DNA of 6,943 nucleotides from NCBI GenBank assembly GCA_035512575.1, contig DATKDT010000034.1:1-6943 (forward strand), written 5' to 3'. Under the pieces are notes generated by a model that made no database searches, was not told the origin of the DNA, and worked only from the letters and a program-made list of their open reading frames with translations. Source of the DNA: JALYRV01 sp035512575 (GTDB taxonomy: Bacteria; Acidobacteriota; Vicinamibacteria; Vicinamibacterales; SCN-69-37). The translations under genes and the position numbers were made by a program. Positions 4,980 to 6,943 of this stretch are shown here, piece by piece (the stretch's first letter is position 1; every line of letters starts with the position of its first letter).

Positions 4980-6943
4980 TTGATCCAGCTTTCCCAGGTC
5001 AGTAAAGCGTTCGGCGAGCGCACGCTGCTCGAGCGCGTGACGTGGCAGATTACGGACGGGGAACGGGCCGGGCTCTGCGGGCCGAACGGCGCGGGCAAAA
5101 CCACGCTGCTGAAGATGCTGGCGGGGATGGAGAGCCCGGACGAGGGCGAGATCATCCGGCCGTCGGCGCTGACCATCGGGTATCTGCCGCAGGACGGGCT
5201 GACGTACTCGGGCCGCACGCTGTTCGATGAAGCAAGCCAGGCGTTCGAGGGCGTGCTGGCGATGCGCGACGAGATTGGCGCCATCGAGGCGGCGCTCGAG
5301 GATCCGTCGGTGCCCGACGGCGAGCACGAGCGGCTGCTGACGCGGTACGCGGACCTGACCGAGAGCTTCCGGCGCGAAGAAGGCTTCAGCATCGACCTGC
5401 GCGTGGCGACCGTGCTCGGCGGGCTCGGCTTCACGAAAGAGGACTTCGAGCGCAACTGCGCGACGTTTTCGGGCGGTTGGCAGATGCGCATCGCGCTCGC
5501 GAAGCTGCTGCTCGTCCGGCCGACGCTGCTGCTGCTCGACGAGCCGACGAACCATCTCGATCTCGACGCGCGCAACTGGCTCGAGGAATATCTCTCCGGA
5601 TATCCGCACGCGGTCATTCTCGTCTCCCACGACCGCTACTTCCTCGACGCCGTCGTCACGCGCATTGCCGATCTGTCGCTGAAGACCGTCACGGACTATC
5701 CCGGCAACTACTCGAAATACATCGAGGAGCGCGACGCGAGGCTCGAGCGGCTGCGCGAGGCGAAGCGGCGGCAGGACGAGGAGGTGGCGCGCGTGCAGGC
5801 GTTCATCAACCGCTTCCGCTATCAGGCGACCAAGGCGGCGCAGGTGCAGAGCCGCATCAAGATGCTCGAGAAGGTGGTGCCGATCGACGTGCCGCCCGAG
5901 CGCAAGCGCGTGCGGTTCGGCTTTCCGGCGTGCCCGAAGAGCGGGCGCACCGTGCTCGATCTGAAGAAAGCGCGCAAGGCCTACGGCGACAAGGTGGTGC
6001 TCGACGCGGTCGACCTGCACATCGAGCGCGGCGATCGCGTCGCGCTGGTCGCGCCCAACGGCGCGGGCAAGTCGACGCTGATGCGGCTGCTTGCCGCAGA
6101 GGAGCCGCCCGACTCGGGCGAGCGCACCGAAGGGCATCAGGTCGTCATGCAGTACTTCGCGCAGGACGAGGCCGCGAAGCTCGATCCGTCGCTGACCGTC
6201 TATGAGACGCTGGAAGCCGGCTCTCCCGTCACCATGGTGCCGGCCATCCGCAACATCCTCGGCGGCTTCCTGTTCTCGGGCGACGATGTCTACAAGAAGG
6301 CGGCCGTGCTGTCGGGCGGCGAGCGCACGCGCCTGGCGGTGGCGCGCATGCTGCTGCGGCCGGCCAACACGCTGCTGCTCGACGAGCCGACGAACCATCT
6401 CGACCTCGACTCGAAGGACGTGCTGCTCGACGCGCTCGAGGACTTCGGCGGCACGCTCGTCTTCGTCTCGCACGATCGCTACTTCGTCGAGCGGCTGGCG
6501 ACGAAGATCGTCGAGGTCGGGCACGGGGGGATCGAGGCCTATCCCGGGACCTACACGGAATTTCTCTGGCACAAGGCGCACGGCGCCGGCACGATCGATC
6601 TGGGACATTTCACTGACACGCGCCGGCGCGTTCCATCGGTTCCACGCGTTCCATCGGTTCCATCGGTTCGGTTGCCGGTTCAGCAGGTTCCGCCGATTCC
6701 GGTTCGGGGCGCCGAGGCGCATGCGGAGAAGAAGAAGGTCGACGCCGGGGAGCGGCGGAAGAAGCGCGACGAGGACGCGCGGCAGACGCGCATTGCCGAC
6801 CTCGAGGCGCGCATTGCCGAGCGCGAGCGCGAGGTGAAGGCGCTCGAGGCGAAGATGGCCGAGCCCGGCTTCTACGAAGATGCTGATGCCGCGAAGACGT
6901 CACTCACGCGGCACCAGCAGCTGATGTGGGAAGTCGGCGACCT
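4980..6943 (+). CDS. ABC-F family ATPase (partial, C-terminus beyond right edge)
   Basis: A soluble ABC-F protein, a family that binds the ribosome E site and affects translation or antibiotic sensitivity; it is not a transporter, as it has no membrane helices. 654 codons are visible with no stop. Cassette 1: Walker A GPNGAGKTT (34-42), signature FSGGWQMR (163-170), Walker B LLLLDEPTNHLD (to 194), SHDRYF (216-221). The linker includes FRYQATKAAQVQSRIKMLEK, the tRNA-interaction helices. Cassette 2: APNGAGKST (358-366), LSGGERTR (444-451), DEPTNHLD (468-475), SHDRYF (497-502). A Val/Pro-rich repeat (551-576) then leads into a basic coiled-coil tail of the Uup/YheS C-terminal type, whose LMWEVGDL ending suggests few residues are missing. 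TTG 4980 is chosen because it gives the standard IQLSQVSKAFG opening, six bases after the upstream stop; it is a weak start without a clear Shine-Dalgarno. Alternative identities are YdiF-, YheS- or Uup-like subfamilies, which I cannot separate. Confidence 0.93.
   Translation, partial: MIQLSQVSKAFGERTLLERVTWQITDGERAGLCGPNGAGKTTLLKMLAGMESPDEGEIIRPSALTIGYLPQDGLTYSGRTLFDEASQAFEGVLAMRDEIGAIEAALEDPSVPDGEHERLLTRYADLTESFRREEGFSIDLRVATVLGGLGFTKEDFERNCATFSGGWQMRIALAKLLLVRPTLLLLDEPTNHLDLDARNWLEEYLSGYPHAVILVSHDRYFLDAVVTRIADLSLKTVTDYPGNYSKYIEERDARLERLREAKRRQDEEVARVQAFINRFRYQATKAAQVQSRIKMLEKVVPIDVPPERKRVRFGFPACPKSGRTVLDLKKARKAYGDKVVLDAVDLHIERGDRVALVAPNGAGKSTLMRLLAAEEPPDSGERTEGHQVVMQYFAQDEAAKLDPSLTVYETLEAGSPVTMVPAIRNILGGFLFSGDDVYKKAAVLSGGERTRLAVARMLLRPANTLLLDEPTNHLDLDSKDVLLDALEDFGGTLVFVSHDRYFVERLATKIVEVGHGGIEAYPGTYTEFLWHKAHGAGTIDLGHFTDTRRRVPSVPRVPSVPSVRLPVQQVPPIPVRGAEAHAEKKKVDAGERRKKRDEDARQTRIADLEARIAEREREVKALEAKMAEPGFYEDADAAKTSLTRHQQLMWEVGD
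6630..6674. repeat. 9-base in-frame tandem repeat inside ABC-F
   Basis: Units GTTCCATCG (6630-6638), GTTCCACGC (6639-6647), GTTCCATCG (6648-6656), GTTCCATCG (6657-6665) and a degenerate GTTCGGTTG (6666-6674), trailing into further GGTTC/GATTCC-like words up to about 6705. They encode Val-Pro-Ser/Arg triplets between cassette 2 and the coiled-coil tail. The period is a multiple of three, so unit gain or loss would lengthen or shorten the linker without breaking the protein. Confidence 0.8.

Noticed and set aside
4335..6722. A 795-codon open frame on the minus strand opposite the HTH-receiver and ABC-F genes
   Set aside because: Its translation is low-complexity and Arg/His/Asp-rich with no domain. 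The opposite strand encodes a complete, motif-perfect ABC-F in the same span. Stop-free antisense frames are expected at this GC content.
5477..6837. Two plus-strand frames of 242 and 211 codons within the ABC-F gene
   Set aside because: They are alternate frames of the ABC-F coding sequence with Arg/Ala/Ser-rich, motif-free translations. The ABC-F frame is unbroken through the whole span, so there is no frameshift to explain.

Overview
The window is gene-dense, high-GC bacterial DNA. Third codon positions are strongly G/C, so long spurious reading frames appear opposite the real genes. The gene set would fit a soil or sediment lineage such as Acidobacteriota (perhaps Vicinamibacteria): an ECF sigma factor with a zinc-finger anti-sigma, small exported proteins, an excisionase-type HTH fused to a receiver domain, and short low-complexity tandem repeats. 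That placement is inference; no rRNA or other marker gene is present.

Left part, minus strand (4179 down to 1): a tight five-gene cluster. Read 5' to 3' on the minus strand it runs: ECF sigma factor (4179-3562); membrane-anchored anti-sigma with an N-terminal HxxxCxxC zinc motif (3554-2748); exported two-part protein of unknown function (2729-1935); lipoprotein (1920-1432); and an APC-family amino-acid permease that starts at a GTG (1421) and runs off the left edge. Gaps are about 7, 18, 14 and 10 bases and no terminator is visible between genes, so one transcript is likely. The sigma and anti-sigma would form the regulatory switch. The exported protein, lipoprotein and permease are either its effectors or passengers.

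Middle (4180-4394): a 215-base divergent intergenic region. It must carry the promoters for both directions. It holds an 8-base direct repeat (ATCAGTAT twice), a third AGTAT, a -10-like TATACT facing the sigma gene and an imperfect dyad facing the plus-strand gene.

Right part, plus strand (4395 to the end): a 192-residue orphan regulator with an N-terminal excisionase/MerR-like HTH and a C-terminal phosphoacceptor receiver domain, the reverse of the usual response-regulator order. Six bases later an ABC-F ATPase begins at a TTG. It has two ATP-binding cassettes and a C-terminal coiled coil, and is cut off by the right edge probably near its natural end. ABC-F proteins act on the ribosome, so this pair may link a phosphorylation signal to a translation factor, but that link rests only on adjacency.

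The two edge genes, the permease and the ABC-F, are the largest in the window. Both are incomplete and both start at non-ATG codons. No RNA genes, insertion sequences, CRISPR arrays or origins were seen.
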